From the NCBI RefSeq assembly GCF_002930105.1, contig NZ_PJRN01000001.1:393271-457270 (forward strand): 64,000 nt of DNA, written 5' to 3'. The translations under genes were made by a program, and so were the position numbers. This document shows positions 1-10,256 of this stretch, one piece after another. Under the pieces are notes generated by a model. It made no database searches and was not told where the DNA came from. It saw only the letters and a list, made by a program, of their open reading frames with translations. The stretch's first letter is position 1, and each line of letters begins with the position of its first letter. The stretch is from Billgrantia saliphila. GTDB taxonomy: Bacteria; Pseudomonadota; Gammaproteobacteria; Pseudomonadales; Halomonadaceae.

Positions 1-1
1 G

Positions 2-247
2 GGCGGGCATGGCATTGGCGGCGTCGGTGTGCGCGAAGTCGTCGAGGACCCCGCGCCGCTGAGGCTGGAATACCGTCCGGAGCATCCGCTGGCCAACGAG
101 GAGGGGTATGTGTCCATGCCCAACGTCGAGCCGGTGCACGAGATGGTCAACATGATCTCGGCCTCCCGCTCCTATCAGGCCAACGTGGAAGTCATGAATA
201 CAAGCAAGCAGATGATGCTCAAGACACTGACCCTGGGTGAGGGCTGA
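2..247 (+). CDS. flgC: Flagellar proximal rod protein FlgC, 3' part
   Basis: This is the C-terminal 81 residues of a FlgC rod protein; the start lies outside the window. The visible part has the family's features: an [10 protein letters not shown] stretch, then [10 protein letters not shown], then the conserved C-terminal helix [22 protein letters not shown] that packs in the rod. FlgC polymerises with FlgB, FlgF and FlgG to make the periplasmic rod. The reading frame is open to position 2 and ends with TGA two bases before flgD, so the two are surely co-transcribed. Confidence is high because the C-terminal helix is diagnostic and flgD-E-F-G follow in the usual order. Confidence 0.95.
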   Translation, partial: GGHGIGGVGVREVVEDPAPLRLEYRPEHPLANEEGYVSMPNVEPVHEMVNMISASRSYQANVEVMNTSKQMMLKTLTLGEG

Positions 248-249
248 TC

Positions 250-939
250 ATGTCCACCACCATCGATTCGAATGTTGTCACGCGGTTGAATCAGGGCGGC
301 CCTTCCGCTCGCGATGCCAGCCAGTCCGCCGAGCTGCGCAATAATTTCATGACCCTGCTGATTGCCCAGATGCAGCATCAGGATCCACTCAAGCCGATGG
401 ACAATCACGAGATGACCAGTCAGCTGGCGCAGATCAATACTGTCAGCGGCATCGAGGATCTCAACAAGACGCTCGCCGGCATCACCGATCAGATGAACGC
501 CGGCCAGACGCTGCAGGCCACCGGCTTGATCGGAAAAGGGGTGATGGTACCGGGCAATCGGGTCCTGCTGGAGCAGAGCGAAGATGGGACCCACACCACG
601 CCGTTCGGCATCGAGCTCGAGCAGTCCGCTGAGAACGTTCGGGTGACCATCGCCAACGCCAGCGGCCAGGTGATCAACCGCTACGACATCGGGGCGGTAC
701 AGGCCGGAGTGGAATCCTTTACCTGGGATGGCATGACCAGTGAGGGCGAGGCGGCCGTTTCGGGCGCTTATCAGGTTCGCGTGGAAGCCACCAGCGGCGA
801 CAAGACACTGAACGCCACCACCCTCAACTATGCCGTGGTCGGTGGCGTGACCCCGCCCGACGGCAACGGGGGAGTGAAGCTCGACCTGGGAGCGGTTTAC
901 GGCCAGGTGGGGCTCGGCGAAGTCAAGCAGATTCTTTAA
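250..939 (+). CDS. flgD: Hook-capping protein FlgD
   Basis: FlgD forms the temporary scaffold cap on which hook subunits polymerise and is discarded when the hook is finished. At 229 residues it has the usual length. The N-terminal export and cap region contains the hallmark FMTLLIAQMQHQDPLKPMDN (about residues 32-51), followed by a beta-rich FlgD Ig-like/Tudor part with TWDGMTSEGEAAVSGAYQVR at about 158-177. The ATG starts two bases after the flgC stop. It lies between flgC and flgE as in most proteobacteria. Confidence 0.97.
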   Translation: MSTTIDSNVVTRLNQGGPSARDASQSAELRNNFMTLLIAQMQHQDPLKPMDNHEMTSQLAQINTVSGIEDLNKTLAGITDQMNAGQTLQATGLIGKGVMVPGNRVLLEQSEDGTHTTPFGIELEQSAENVRVTIANASGQVINRYDIGAVQAGVESFTWDGMTSEGEAAVSGAYQVRVEATSGDKTLNATTLNYAVVGGVTPPDGNGGVKLDLGAVYGQVGLGEVKQIL

Positions 940-1008
940 CGCATCACACCGATTTCCATAAGAGAACCGCGGAAGCGGCATTTCAGCCGGTAGGCAGAGG
1001 AACGAAAA

Positions 1009-2277
1009 ATGAGCTTTTCACAAGCGCTGAGTGGCCTGAATTCCCAGGCCCAGAAGCTAGGTACGATCGGCAACAACATCGCCAACTCCCAGACGGTGGG
1101 TTTCAAGGGATCCAACGTCCAGTTCTCCGACGTATTCGCCAACTCCAAGGTCGGCCTGGGTACGCGGGTGACGACCGTTATGCAGAACTTCAGCGAAGGT
1201 AACGTCGAGTCGACCAACCGCAATCTGGACCTGGCGGTGGCCGGCAGCGGCTTCTTCCGCTTCCAGGACACCAGCGGCGAGGTGGTCTATTCGCGCAACG
1301 GTCAGCTCTCCATGAAGGCCAACGGGGATCTGGTCAACGCCCAGGGTTTCCAGATCATGGGCTATGGCCTGAACGCACAGGGTGAAGTCCAGGTCGGTGG
1401 CCAGCCCCAGGCGCTGAACGTATCGGCAGAGGAATTGGCGGCAAGCGCAACGACTCGTGTCGGCACCACGCTCAACCTCGATGCGCGCAAGCAGCCCGGC
1501 TCCGATGATCTGAGCACCACCGAGGTCGTGGATTCCACAGGGAATCCGCAAATGATCGATTACCACTATTCGAACAACTTCACCGTCTATGATTCGCTGG
1601 GTAACCCGCGCAACGTCACGGTGTACTACGAAAAGACCGCGGCCAACGACTGGACCGCCAAGATGACGCTCGACGGCAAGACGCTGGACGACGGCGCGGG
1701 CAATGTGACGGCATACTCCGTCCAGTTCGACGCCAATGGCAAGCTGGTCAACGCGGCTGGCAGCGTCGATGCCAACGGCGCCATTCCGGGTGTCACGTTC
1801 AGTTCGGCCGACTATCTGGGCGGCGAGCCGGTGGATCTTACCTTCGATCTCAACCTGGCCGGCACCACCCAGTTTGGCAACACCTCCACGGTCAGCAGCC
1901 TGACGCAGAACGGCTACACCTCCGGTACGCTGGTGGGCATCACCATCGATGAGGATGGGGTCATCATGCGCAACTACTCCAATGAGGAGTCGCGCCCCGC
2001 CGGTCAGATCTCGCTGGTCAGCTTCCGTAATCCCGAGGGACTCACGCCTGCCGGTGACAACGTCTGGCGCGCCTCCAACGAGTCGGGTCAGGAACTGGTC
2101 GGCGCTCCGGGTACCGGGCTGCTGGGCGGCGTGGTGTCGGGTGCCGTCGAAACCTCCAATGTGGACATGGCGCGCGAACTGGTGAGCATGATCGTGGCGC
2201 AGCGGGCCTACCAGGCCAACTCGCAGACGATCAAGACCCAGGATGAACTCCTGCAGACCGCCATCAACCTGCGTTAA
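1009..2277 (+). CDS. flgE: Flagellar hook protein FlgE
   Basis: FlgE is the major subunit of the hook, the universal joint between rod and filament. The 422 residues match the usual length. The N terminus (MSFSQALSGLNSQAQKLGTI with NNIANSQTVGFKG just after) carries the rod/hook signature, the middle holds the FlgE beta domains, and the C terminus ends in the coiled ETSNVDMARELVSMIVAQRA helix followed by a TAINLR end. A GAGGAA ribosome site sits about six bases before ATG. The 69-base gap after flgD shows no promoter that I recognise, so it is probably read through from the upstream operon. Confidence 0.97.
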   Translation: MSFSQALSGLNSQAQKLGTIGNNIANSQTVGFKGSNVQFSDVFANSKVGLGTRVTTVMQNFSEGNVESTNRNLDLAVAGSGFFRFQDTSGEVVYSRNGQLSMKANGDLVNAQGFQIMGYGLNAQGEVQVGGQPQALNVSAEELAASATTRVGTTLNLDARKQPGSDDLSTTEVVDSTGNPQMIDYHYSNNFTVYDSLGNPRNVTVYYEKTAANDWTAKMTLDGKTLDDGAGNVTAYSVQFDANGKLVNAAGSVDANGAIPGVTFSSADYLGGEPVDLTFDLNLAGTTQFGNTSTVSSLTQNGYTSGTLVGITIDEDGVIMRNYSNEESRPAGQISLVSFRNPEGLTPAGDNVWRASNESGQELVGAPGTGLLGGVVSGAVETSNVDMARELVSMIVAQRAYQANSQTIKTQDELLQTAINLR

Positions 2278-2297
2278 GCGAATAGGGTAACCGAGTC

Positions 2298-3050
2298 ATG
2301 GATCGCATCCTCTATACCGCCATGAGCGGGGCCAAGCAGAGCATGGATCAACAGGCGGTGGTCAGCCACAACCTGTCGAACGTCTCAACCAGCGGCTTCC
2401 GTGCCCAGCTGCATGCCATGCGCGCCGTGCCGGTACAGGGCGAAGGTGCGCCGACCCGAGTATCGGTAGCGGCGTCCACTCCCGGCAGCGATTTCAGCCC
2501 GGGGCCCATTACCCATACCGGGCGTGAGCTTGACGTTGCGCTGCAGGGCGATTCCTGGCTCGCGGTGCAGGCCGATGACGGCACCGAGGCCTATACCCGT
2601 CGGGGCGACCTCGAGGTGGATGGCGATGGCCTCGTCACCGTGATGGGGCGACCGGTGATCGGTGATGGGGGGCCCATCATCGTGCCGCTGGGCTCGAGCG
2701 TCTCGGTGGGTGCCGACGGTACCTTGAGTGCCATCGGAGAAGGGGAAGGGCCCGAAGCCCTGGTGGACGTCGGTCGTCTGAAGCTCGTCACACCCGAGCG
2801 GAACCTTCAGCGTGGCGAAGACGGGTTGTTCCGCCTGCCGCCCAATGCCGAGGGCGAAGTGGCGGCGCTGCCCGCCGACGAGAATGCCCGGGTCGCCGGT
2901 GGTGCGCTCGAAGGCAGCAACGTGAGCGCGGTGGAGGCCATGGTCGCAATGATCGACGTGGGCCGCCGCTACGAAATGCAGATGAAGGTTATCAGTACCG
3001 CGGACGAAAACGCCCAGCGGGCCAATAACCTCTTGTCTCTCCAAGGTTGA
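2298..3050 (+). CDS. flgF: Proximal rod protein FlgF
   Basis: FlgF is a proximal rod subunit placed between FlgC and FlgG. The protein has 250 residues, close to the family norm. It starts MDRILYTAMSGAKQSMDQQA, has the NLSNVSTSGFRAQL rod motif at about residues 27-40, and ends with the C-terminal helix that includes GSNVSAVEAMVAMIDVGRRY. Fewer large residues are conserved in the middle, as is normal for FlgF. An AGGG ribosome site lies about ten bases before ATG, and the gene follows flgE by 20 bases, inside the rod-hook operon. Confidence 0.95.
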   Translation: MDRILYTAMSGAKQSMDQQAVVSHNLSNVSTSGFRAQLHAMRAVPVQGEGAPTRVSVAASTPGSDFSPGPITHTGRELDVALQGDSWLAVQADDGTEAYTRRGDLEVDGDGLVTVMGRPVIGDGGPIIVPLGSSVSVGADGTLSAIGEGEGPEALVDVGRLKLVTPERNLQRGEDGLFRLPPNAEGEVAALPADENARVAGGALEGSNVSAVEAMVAMIDVGRRYEMQMKVISTADENAQRANNLLSLQG

Positions 3051-3076
3051 TGCTTCGAGCGTAAGGAAGATATCAA

Positions 3077-3859
3077 ATGATCAAGTCTCTATGGACGGCC
3101 AAGACCGGCCTCGAATCCCAGCAGGTCAAGCTGGACGTCATCTCCAACAACCTGGCCAACGTCAGCACCAACGGCTTCAAGCGCTCGCGTGCGGTGTTCG
3201 AGGACCTGCTGTACCAGAACCTGCGCCAGCCGGGCGCGCAGAACGACGTACAGAATCGTCTGCCATCAGGCATGCAGGTGGGTACCGGCGTGCGTCCGGT
3301 AGCCACCGAGCGTCTCCATACTCAGGGCGGTCTGGAACACACCGAGAACTCGCGCGACCTGGCGATCAACGGTAACGGCTTCTTCCAGGTGCTGATGCCG
3401 GATGGCAACACCGCCTATACCCGTGACGGTAGCTTTCAGCTCAACGAGAACGGTCAGATGGTAACGGCCAACGGCTACCCGCTGGAGCCTGCCATCATCA
3501 TTCCCGACAATGCGCTGTCCATCTCGATCGGCGAGGACGGGATCGTCTCGGTGACCCAGCCCGGCGTTAACCAGTCGCTGGAAGTGGGCCAGATCACCAT
3601 CTCGACCTTCGTCAACCCGACCGGACTCGAGAGCATCGGTGGCAACCTCTATGTGGAAACGACCTCCTCGGGTCCGCGCAACGAGGCCATGCCGGGCATG
3701 AACGGTGCCGGTCGACTCTTCCAAGGCTATGTCGAGACTTCCAACGTCAACGTAGTGGAAGAGATGGTCAACATGATTCAGACCCAGCGTGCCTACGAGA
3801 TCAACAGTCGGGCCGTGCAGACCAGCGACGAGATGCTGGCTCGCCTGAGCCAGCTCTGA
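3077..3859 (+). CDS. flgG: Distal rod protein FlgG
   Basis: FlgG builds the distal rod that passes through the P and L rings. The 260 residues are the standard length, and the sequence is strongly conserved: [20 protein letters not shown], then [20 protein letters not shown] at about residues 22-41 and the C-terminal [20 protein letters not shown] helix. AAGGAAG stands seven bases before ATG. It is followed by the ring genes flgH and flgI, as expected from assembly order. Confidence 0.98.
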   Translation: MIKSLWTAKTGLESQQVKLDVISNNLANVSTNGFKRSRAVFEDLLYQNLRQPGAQNDVQNRLPSGMQVGTGVRPVATERLHTQGGLEHTENSRDLAINGNGFFQVLMPDGNTAYTRDGSFQLNENGQMVTANGYPLEPAIIIPDNALSISIGEDGIVSVTQPGVNQSLEVGQITISTFVNPTGLESIGGNLYVETTSSGPRNEAMPGMNGAGRLFQGYVETSNVNVVEEMVNMIQTQRAYEINSRAVQTSDEMLARLSQL

Positions 3860-3915
3860 TCGCGCCCCAGATGAACCAGCCTGAGCCACAACGGCATGGC
3901 CGGAAGCGAGTGATA

Positions 3916-4605
3916 ATGAAAGGTACGGATTTTTCGGCCATGCGCCTGGCTGTGGCGCTTCTCGCCATCATGCTGCTTGCCTTGGGCGGATGCGCCCAGG
4001 TGCCGCGCGCCTCGGTGGTCGGCGAGCAGGAGCAGATCAACATCATCGAGCCGCCGCCGCGGATGGCCAATGGTTCCATTTACCAGGCCCATCGCGGCTC
4101 TCAGCCGTTGTTCGAGGATCGCCGCCCACGCATGGTGGGAGACATTCTGACCATCGTGTTGGACGAGCAGGTCAGCGCCAGCAAGAACGCTCGCTCCAAC
4201 ATGGATCGCAATGGTTCGGCCGGTCTCAACCTGGCCGAATTGCCCGATGCGCTGGAGCGTCTGGCCGAATACGGCTTCGACCTCTCCGGCGAGAGCGACT
4301 TTTCCGGCGGCGGAGGCTCCCAGGCCAACAACAGCTTTACCGGGACGATCACCGTTTCCGTGCTCGAAGTAATGTATAACGGCAACCTGCGCGTGCGCGG
4401 CGAGAAGCAGATCGCCATCAACCAGGGAGTCGAGTTCATTCGCTTCTCCGGTGTGGTCAATCCTCGCACCATCACCGGTCAGAATACGGTGCCCTCCACG
4501 GCCGTGGCCGATGCCCGCATCGAGTACGTGGGCAATGGATACATCAACGAGGCGCAGTACATGGGCTGGATGCAGCGCTTCTTCCTGAATATTTCGCCTT
4601 TCTGA
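3916..4605 (+). CDS. flgH: L-ring lipoprotein FlgH
   Basis: FlgH forms the outer-membrane L ring around the rod. I chose the ATG at 3916 because it is preceded by a GGAAGCGAG stretch. The frame also has an ATG at 3871, with no ribosome site, and another at 3940. The product is then 229 residues with a lipoprotein signal: a hydrophobic run followed by LALGGCAQ, in which the Cys would be acylated. The conserved [17 protein letters not shown] and the [19 protein letters not shown] region are present. The stop overlaps a TGATG with the next frame, which indicates tight coupling to flgI. Confidence 0.95.
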   Translation: MKGTDFSAMRLAVALLAIMLLALGGCAQVPRASVVGEQEQINIIEPPPRMANGSIYQAHRGSQPLFEDRRPRMVGDILTIVLDEQVSASKNARSNMDRNGSAGLNLAELPDALERLAEYGFDLSGESDFSGGGGSQANNSFTGTITVSVLEVMYNGNLRVRGEKQIAINQGVEFIRFSGVVNPRTITGQNTVPSTAVADARIEYVGNGYINEAQYMGWMQRFFLNISPF

Positions 4606-4628
4606 TGGAAGCGTACGGGAGGCGAATC

Positions 4629-5768
4629 ATGAAGCAGATCGGGATGAATCGGGATATGGGGCATATGACCGTATTGGCGAGAGTGCTGCTGGTGCTGGGA
4701 CTCTTCCTGCTGGCGCTGCCTGCGCAGGCCGAACGGATCCGAGAGATCGCCAGCTTCGCCGGCGTGCGTGACAACCAGTTGGTCGGCTATGGCCTGGTGG
4801 TTGGCCTCGATGGCACCGGCGACCAGACCATGCAGGCGCCTTTTACCGGACAAAGCCTGACCAACATGCTGTCGCAACTCGGCATTACTGTGCCGCCGGG
4901 CACCAACATGCAGTTGCGCAACGTGGCCGCGGTGATGGTGACGGCCGACCTGCCTCCTTTCTCGCGTCCGGGGCAGCGCCTCGATGTCAATGTCTCTTCG
5001 ATCGGCAACGCTCGCAGCCTGCGCGGCGGCACGCTGCTGATGACGCCGATGAAGGGCGCCGACGGCGATACCTACGCCATCGCTCAGGGCAATCTTCTGG
5101 TGGGTGGGGCCGGCGCTGCGGCGGGCGGCGCCTCGGTTCAGGTCAATCAGCTGGCCGGTGGCCGCATCGCCGGCGGCGCCATGGTGGAGCGTGAGGTGCC
5201 GCTCGACCTGGGCGCCAACGCCGGGCTGCTCGAACTGGAGCTGAAGCAGGCCGATTTCGGCACCGCGCAGCGCGTGGTGAATGCCATCAACGACGAGTTC
5301 GGCCGGCCCGTAGCGGCGGCGATGAACGGTCGTGTCATTACCCTCGATGGGCCGATGAACGCCAATTCCCGGGTCAACTTCATGGCCCAGGTGGAAAATA
5401 TCCAAGTCACGCCCACGGAAGCGTCGGCCAAGGTGGTGTTCAACGCCCGGACGGGTTCGGTCGTCATGAACAGTGCGGTCAAGCTGCACCGTGCGGCGGT
5501 GGCCCATGGCAATCTCTCCATCGTGATCGATCCGCGGTTCATGGTCAGCCAGCCGGCCCCGTTCGGTGAAGGAGAGACGGTGGTGGTACCCGATACCGAG
5601 ATCGAGATTCAGGAGCAGGATGCCTATCTGCGCGTGGTCGAGGGGGCCGACCTGGTGGATGTGGTCAATGCGCTCAATGCGCTTGGCGCCACCCCCAGCG
5701 ACTTGATGTCCATCCTCGAGGCGCTCAAGGCTTCCGGCTCGCTGCGCGCCGATCTGGAGATCATCTGA
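4629..5768 (+). CDS. flgI: P-ring protein FlgI
   Basis: FlgI makes the periplasmic P ring that acts as a bushing for the rod. The frame opens at 4605, overlapping the flgH stop, but a clear GGGAGG six bases before the ATG at 4629 favours that start, giving 379 residues. A Sec signal peptide is visible ([18 protein letters not shown], cleavage after AQA). The mature protein begins [20 protein letters not shown], the family hallmark, and ends with the [20 protein letters not shown] region. The stop overlaps the flgJ start as TGATG. Confidence 0.96.
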   Translation: MKQIGMNRDMGHMTVLARVLLVLGLFLLALPAQAERIREIASFAGVRDNQLVGYGLVVGLDGTGDQTMQAPFTGQSLTNMLSQLGITVPPGTNMQLRNVAAVMVTADLPPFSRPGQRLDVNVSSIGNARSLRGGTLLMTPMKGADGDTYAIAQGNLLVGGAGAAAGGASVQVNQLAGGRIAGGAMVEREVPLDLGANAGLLELELKQADFGTAQRVVNAINDEFGRPVAAAMNGRVITLDGPMNANSRVNFMAQVENIQVTPTEASAKVVFNARTGSVVMNSAVKLHRAAVAHGNLSIVIDPRFMVSQPAPFGEGETVVVPDTEIEIQEQDAYLRVVEGADLVDVVNALNALGATPSDLMSILEALKASGSLRADLEII

Positions 5769-6889
5769 TGAGCCTGCAGGATGTCAGCGGTCAGTTCGCC
5801 CTCGACGTGCAGGGGCTCGAACGTCTCAAGCATACCGCGCGTCAGGACCCGTCGAGCGGGCTGAATCAGGCCGCCCAGCAGTTCGAGGCACTGTTACTGC
5901 AGACGATGTTAAAGAGCATGCGCGATGCCAGCCCCGGCGATGGGCTGCTCGACAGCCAGCAGACCGAGTTCTACCAGTCGATGCTCGACCAGCAGTGGGC
6001 TCAGACCCTGGCCGGTCGAGGTATCGGCCTGGCCGATCACTTGATGGCTCAGTTGGAACAGCAGACCGGAGTCAGCCGTGCCCAAGGCGGAGTCGCGGAT
6101 CGTGAGTTGAACGAGTTGATCGCCGGCATACCGCGCGGCACGCCGCGCGTGTTGAAGGATGCACTACAGCCCGAGTCGATTCAGGAAGCACCCGATGCAG
6201 AGGCCGCACCGCAGGAGGCCCATTCGGTGCCGGCGCCGGCCAGTTTCCTCGACGAACTCGAGACCATACGGGGCGGTTTCATGACGGCCGTCGAAGCCTC
6301 GCCACCGGCATCGACCTCGGTGAGCGGCGCAGTAACGCTTCCCAGCCAATCCGCACCCACCTCGTCTGGTAATGTCCGGACGACCGATGAGCGAGGCGAC
6401 CACGTCGAGCGCTTCATGAAACGTCTCGAAGCGCCCGCCCAGGCGGCGAGTCGTCGCACCGGAGTGCCGGCCGAACTGATCCTGGCGCAGGCGGCGCTGG
6501 AAACCGGCTGGGGGCGCCGCGAGATTCCCACGGCCGACGGTGGCAACAGCTACAACCTGTTCGGTATCAAGGCGGGTAGTCGCTGGGACGGAAAGACCAC
6601 GGATGTCACGACTCACGAGTACATCAACGGCCAGCGCACGCGCATCGTCGATACGTTCAGGGCCTATGAATCCTACGAAGAAGCCTTCACCGACTATGCC
6701 CGCCTGATCGGCAACAACCCCCGCTATGCGGCGGTGACCACTGCCGGCAGCGCCGAGCAGGCCGCTCGTGCCCTGCAGGCGGGAGGCTATGCCACCGACC
6801 CCGCCTACGCGGACAAGCTGGTCGCGGTCATGGATACCATGGGGCCGATGCAGCAGCGTGGTGATTCCCTGGTCTTCTTCAGCTACTGA
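5768..6889 (+). CDS. flgJ: Rod-cap and peptidoglycan hydrolase FlgJ
   Basis: This is a two-domain FlgJ of 373 residues. The N-terminal part (about 25-105, with AAQQFEALLLQTMLKSMRDA) is the rod-binding scaffold. The C-terminal part (about 210-365) is a glucosaminidase-type muramidase that opens the wall for the growing rod, with the catalytic Glu in LILAQAALETGWG and the NSYNLFGIKAG motif. A low-complexity Ala/Pro/Ser linker joins them. Dual-domain FlgJ is typical of beta- and gammaproteobacteria. The start overlaps the flgI stop. A sigma-28 promoter lies just after the stop and serves flgK. Confidence 0.95.
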   Translation: MSLQDVSGQFALDVQGLERLKHTARQDPSSGLNQAAQQFEALLLQTMLKSMRDASPGDGLLDSQQTEFYQSMLDQQWAQTLAGRGIGLADHLMAQLEQQTGVSRAQGGVADRELNELIAGIPRGTPRVLKDALQPESIQEAPDAEAAPQEAHSVPAPASFLDELETIRGGFMTAVEASPPASTSVSGAVTLPSQSAPTSSGNVRTTDERGDHVERFMKRLEAPAQAASRRTGVPAELILAQAALETGWGRREIPTADGGNSYNLFGIKAGSRWDGKTTDVTTHEYINGQRTRIVDTFRAYESYEEAFTDYARLIGNNPRYAAVTTAGSAEQAARALQAGGYATDPAYADKLVAVMDTMGPMQQRGDSLVFFSY

Positions 6890-6904
6890 GTCTCGAGAGA
6901 CCCC

Positions 6905-6931
6905 TAAAGTTCTGACCTGTCAGGCCGATAA
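6905..6931 (+). promoter_or_regulatory. Sigma-28 (FliA) promoter of flgKL
   Basis: TAAAGTTC, 11 bases, then GCCGATAA. This matches the FliA consensus (TAAAGTTT-N11-GCCGATAA) in 15 of 16 positions and lies 29 bases before the flgK ATG. It gives the hook-filament junction genes a late promoter separate from the rod-hook operon. Confidence 0.9.
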
Positions 6932-6960
6932 ATCAGGCATTGGCGAAAGGAAACGACACC

Positions 6961-8874
6961 ATGAGCACCATTTTCTCCGTCGGCCTGAGCGGCCTGAATG
7001 CCGCCCAGAACGCGCTGAATACGACCAGCAACAACATCAGCAACGTTTATACGCCGGGCTACAATCGTGAGCTGACCATTCTTGGGCAGAGTCGTGCCGA
7101 CGCCGGTGTTCAGGTCAACGATATCCAGCGGCAGTTCAACCAGTATGTCGCATCCCAGTTGAACGCCGCTTCCAGTTCCTCCAGTGCCCTGGCCACCTAC
7201 GAGAACCAGATCAGTCAGATCGACAATCTGCTCGCCGATCGTGAGGCAGGCCTGGCGCCGCTGATGCAGAATTTTTTCTCCTCGCTCGAGGATCTGGCCG
7301 GCGCGCCGTCCGATCCGGCGTCGCGTCAGGGGCTGCTGGGAACGGCCGATACGCTGACGGCCCAGTTCCGTGCCTTCGACGGTTACCTCGAAGACATGCA
7401 GAAAGGCATCAACGGCCAGATCAAGGACGAAGTCACCCAAGTCAACAACATGACCGAGCAGTTGGCGACGTTGAATCGCGAGATCGCACTGTCGCGAGCC
7501 CGTAGCGGCGAGGCGCCCAACAGTCTGCTCAATCAGCGCGATCAACTGGTGGCCGAGCTCAGCGAGCGCATGGACGTTCGCCTCGACATTCAGGATGGCA
7601 AGGCCTACAACATCAGTCTGCCCAATGGCCAGCCATTGGTTTCCGGGACCAATCACTATCGTCTCGAGGCCATGGAAGCGCCCAGTGACCCGCAGCGCAC
7701 CGTGCTCGGTTATCGCGACTCGGGCGGCAACCTGGTGGCGTTGCCGGAGGATACCGTCAAGGGCGGTACCCTGGGCGGCCTGATGACTTTCCGGGCGGAA
7801 ACTCTCGACAAGACCCAGAATCAGATTGGCCAATTGGCCGTATCCCTTGCGGTGGGCTTCAACGCCCAGCATCGTCTGGGTCAGGACCTCAACGGCGACC
7901 AGGGCGAGGACTTCTTCAGCATTGGTCAGCCTCGCGCTTATTCGCACCCCCGCAATGCCGGCGGAGTGGAGGTCACGAGCGCCAGTTTCGACAACGCCAA
8001 CATCGATCAGCTGCGTGCGACCGACTACACCATCCGTTTCGATACGGCGGGTGATCCGAAAATAGTGCGCAAGGACAACGGGCAGGCGCTTGGCGCCGGA
8101 GAGTTCGATTGGAACTTCGATGGCACCGCGGGCGAGCTGAGCTTTGGTGGCCTTACCCTGTCCTTCGATGGGCAGCCTGCCGCAGGTGATCGCTACGAGA
8201 TCCAACCGGTACGACGTGCCGCGGCCGAAATGGCATCGAACATTTCCGACCTGGACAAGATCGCCGCCGGCAGTTTCGTGACGGTTGAGGGCGATATGGC
8301 CGTCACGGGGCTGCGGGCACAGGAAAATGCCCTGACGGGAGGGGCCAGCTATGCCCTGGATCTCGCCGATGATGGCAGTCTTTCCGTCGTGCCGGGGGGC
8401 GCTCCCGTACTGCGAAATGGCGAGGCGTTCAATGTGACCACCGACGCGGTAGCGGTGGGCGATACCTTGGAGGTGGATGGCATCGCCTTCAAGATCTCCG
8501 CCTTGCCGGCGGCAGGCGAGACTGCCCAGCTTCAGTTCGGGCTTACATCATCCGGCACCGGCGACAACCGCAATGCGCTGGCGATGCAGAATCTGCAGAA
8601 CGAGTCGCTGGTGGCGGGCCGCTCCACGCTGAGCCAGGCCTATGGCGGCATGGTCAGCGATGTCGGCAACCGCACCAATATCGTCAAGGTCAATCTCGAT
8701 GCGCGCCAGGGGCTCACCGACCAGCTCAAGGCGGTGCAGCAGTCCGAATCCGGCGTCAACCTGGACGAAGAGGCGGCCAACCTGATCCGCTACCAGCAGT
8801 TCTACATGGCCAATGCGCGCGTCATCGACACTGCGTCCACGGTCTTCGACACCATTCTCGGCCTGCGTAACTGA
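6961..8874 (+). CDS. flgK: Hook-filament junction protein FlgK (HAP1)
   Basis: FlgK is the first junction protein between hook and filament. The start at 6961 is chosen because AAGGAAA stands eight bases upstream and the product then begins MSTIFSVGLSGLNAAQNALN, the normal FlgK N terminus; an in-frame start seven codons earlier would sit close to the promoter. The 637 residues are at the long end for the family. The C terminus has the flagellin-like helix with SGVNLDEEAANLIRYQQFYM. It is paired with flgL, 20 bases downstream. Confidence 0.96.
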   Translation: MSTIFSVGLSGLNAAQNALNTTSNNISNVYTPGYNRELTILGQSRADAGVQVNDIQRQFNQYVASQLNAASSSSSALATYENQISQIDNLLADREAGLAPLMQNFFSSLEDLAGAPSDPASRQGLLGTADTLTAQFRAFDGYLEDMQKGINGQIKDEVTQVNNMTEQLATLNREIALSRARSGEAPNSLLNQRDQLVAELSERMDVRLDIQDGKAYNISLPNGQPLVSGTNHYRLEAMEAPSDPQRTVLGYRDSGGNLVALPEDTVKGGTLGGLMTFRAETLDKTQNQIGQLAVSLAVGFNAQHRLGQDLNGDQGEDFFSIGQPRAYSHPRNAGGVEVTSASFDNANIDQLRATDYTIRFDTAGDPKIVRKDNGQALGAGEFDWNFDGTAGELSFGGLTLSFDGQPAAGDRYEIQPVRRAAAEMASNISDLDKIAAGSFVTVEGDMAVTGLRAQENALTGGASYALDLADDGSLSVVPGGAPVLRNGEAFNVTTDAVAVGDTLEVDGIAFKISALPAAGETAQLQFGLTSSGTGDNRNALAMQNLQNESLVAGRSTLSQAYGGMVSDVGNRTNIVKVNLDARQGLTDQLKAVQQSESGVNLDEEAANLIRYQQFYMANARVIDTASTVFDTILGLRN

Positions 8875-8894
8875 TTCGAAGGGAGTTCAGTACG

Positions 8895-10172
8895 ATGCGT
8901 ATCAGCACCGTGACCATGTTCGAGCAGAGCGTCTCGTCCATGAACCGTCAGCAGGGCGACTTCATGAAGGTCGGCCAGCAGATCGCCAGCGGCCGTCGAG
9001 TCGTCAATCCGTCGGACGATCCTCAGGCGGCCTCCCGCGCGGTGGGCGTCTCCCAGGCGAAGGCGGTAACCGAGCAGTATGCCGATTCGCGGGTCTCGGC
9101 CCGCAACTCGCTGGGCCAGGCCGAGAGCGTTCTCAACAGTGTCAGTGATGCCATCACCAGCGCCAAGACGCTGCTGGTGCAGGCTGCGAGCGATACTCTG
9201 AGCGATGTTGATCGGCAATCGGTGGCTTCCGAGCTGCGCGGCATCTACGAGACGATGATCGGACAGGCCAACGCCACCGACGGCAACGGACGCTACCTGT
9301 TCGGTGGTTACAATGACGATGCACCTCCCTTCGCCCGTACTTCGGGCCAAGGGGTCTCGGGCGTCGAGTACAAGGGCGACGAGAATACCCGTGAGCAGCG
9401 CATCGACGCCTCGCGCCTGATGCCGGTAGCCGATAACGGTAAGTCCATCTTCCAGAGCGTACCCTCCGGCGCTGGTTACGTGGCCCGGGCCGAACGTGCA
9501 ACGGGCGGTAGCGACATCGGCACCCAGCAGGGCTACGAGCGCAATGCAGGCTCCGTGACCTTCACCGGCCCCAGCCGCGTGGATCCGGAGGCGCCGGCGT
9601 TCGGTGAAGAATTTTCGCTCCAGTTCGTGGATGTCGCCGGTGAAATTCGTGTTCAGGTCGACGATCCCACCAACCCCGGCACCCCACTTTACGATGCTGC
9701 CTATCATAGCGGCAGGACCATCAGTTTTGGTGGTGTGAGCATTACGCTCGAGGGTGAGCCGGTGGATGGGGATCAGATCCAGCTGCGCCCGGCCAACGCT
9801 GCGGATGCCAACCAGGATCTCTTCAAGTCGCTGAAGGATGCTATCGATGTCCTGGAAATGGACCAGGGTGGCCTTGACGAGAACCGCGCTCACTTCCGCA
9901 ATACGCTCAGTTCGGTGATGCGCGAGCTCGACAATGGTCTCGACAATGTGCTGACCGTACGCGCCTCGATGGGTGCGCGGCTCAATGAACTCGATGTGGT
10001 CGATGCCGTGGGCGGCAACCGCATGAGAAACTACGATCAGACACTCTCCGATCTGGTCGATCTCGACTACAACGAGGCAATTTCCGAGTACAGCCTGCGC
10101 CAAGTCGGCTTGCAGGCGGCCCAGAAAGCCTTCGTCGACGTGAAGGGTATGTCGCTGTTCAACTTCCTGTAA
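8895..10172 (+). CDS. flgL: Hook-filament junction protein FlgL (HAP3)
   Basis: FlgL is the second junction protein and shares the flagellin N- and C-terminal helices. The 425 residues begin MRISTVTMFEQSVSSMNRQQ and contain the GQQIASGRRVVNPSDDPQAA flagellin-type motif at about residues 28-47. The C-terminal helix ends KGMSLFNFL. GAAGGGAG lies about eleven bases before ATG. It is the last gene of the flg group and is followed by two strong terminator hairpins. Confidence 0.95.
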   Translation: MRISTVTMFEQSVSSMNRQQGDFMKVGQQIASGRRVVNPSDDPQAASRAVGVSQAKAVTEQYADSRVSARNSLGQAESVLNSVSDAITSAKTLLVQAASDTLSDVDRQSVASELRGIYETMIGQANATDGNGRYLFGGYNDDAPPFARTSGQGVSGVEYKGDENTREQRIDASRLMPVADNGKSIFQSVPSGAGYVARAERATGGSDIGTQQGYERNAGSVTFTGPSRVDPEAPAFGEEFSLQFVDVAGEIRVQVDDPTNPGTPLYDAAYHSGRTISFGGVSITLEGEPVDGDQIQLRPANAADANQDLFKSLKDAIDVLEMDQGGLDENRAHFRNTLSSVMRELDNGLDNVLTVRASMGARLNELDVVDAVGGNRMRNYDQTLSDLVDLDYNEAISEYSLRQVGLQAAQKAFVDVKGMSLFNFL

Positions 10173-10222
10173 ATATGCGGGCAGGATGCCGTCGAAGATA
10201 ACTCAGTACTCCGGTTCCCTGC

Positions 10223-10254
10223 AGACCATGCCGGCCTCCGGCATGGTCTCTTTT
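10223..10254 (+). terminator. First terminator hairpin after flgL
   Basis: Perfect 12-base arms AGACCATGCCGG and CCGGCATGGTCT around a CCT loop, followed by CTTTT. It lies 50 bases after the flgL stop. Confidence 0.8.
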
Positions 10255-10256
10255 CG

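Noticed and set aside
6904..8205. A 433-codon minus-strand frame
   Set aside because: Antisense to flgK and covers its promoter; no recognisable domain.
8802..10103. A 433-codon minus-strand frame
   Set aside because: Antisense to flgL; no recognisable domain.
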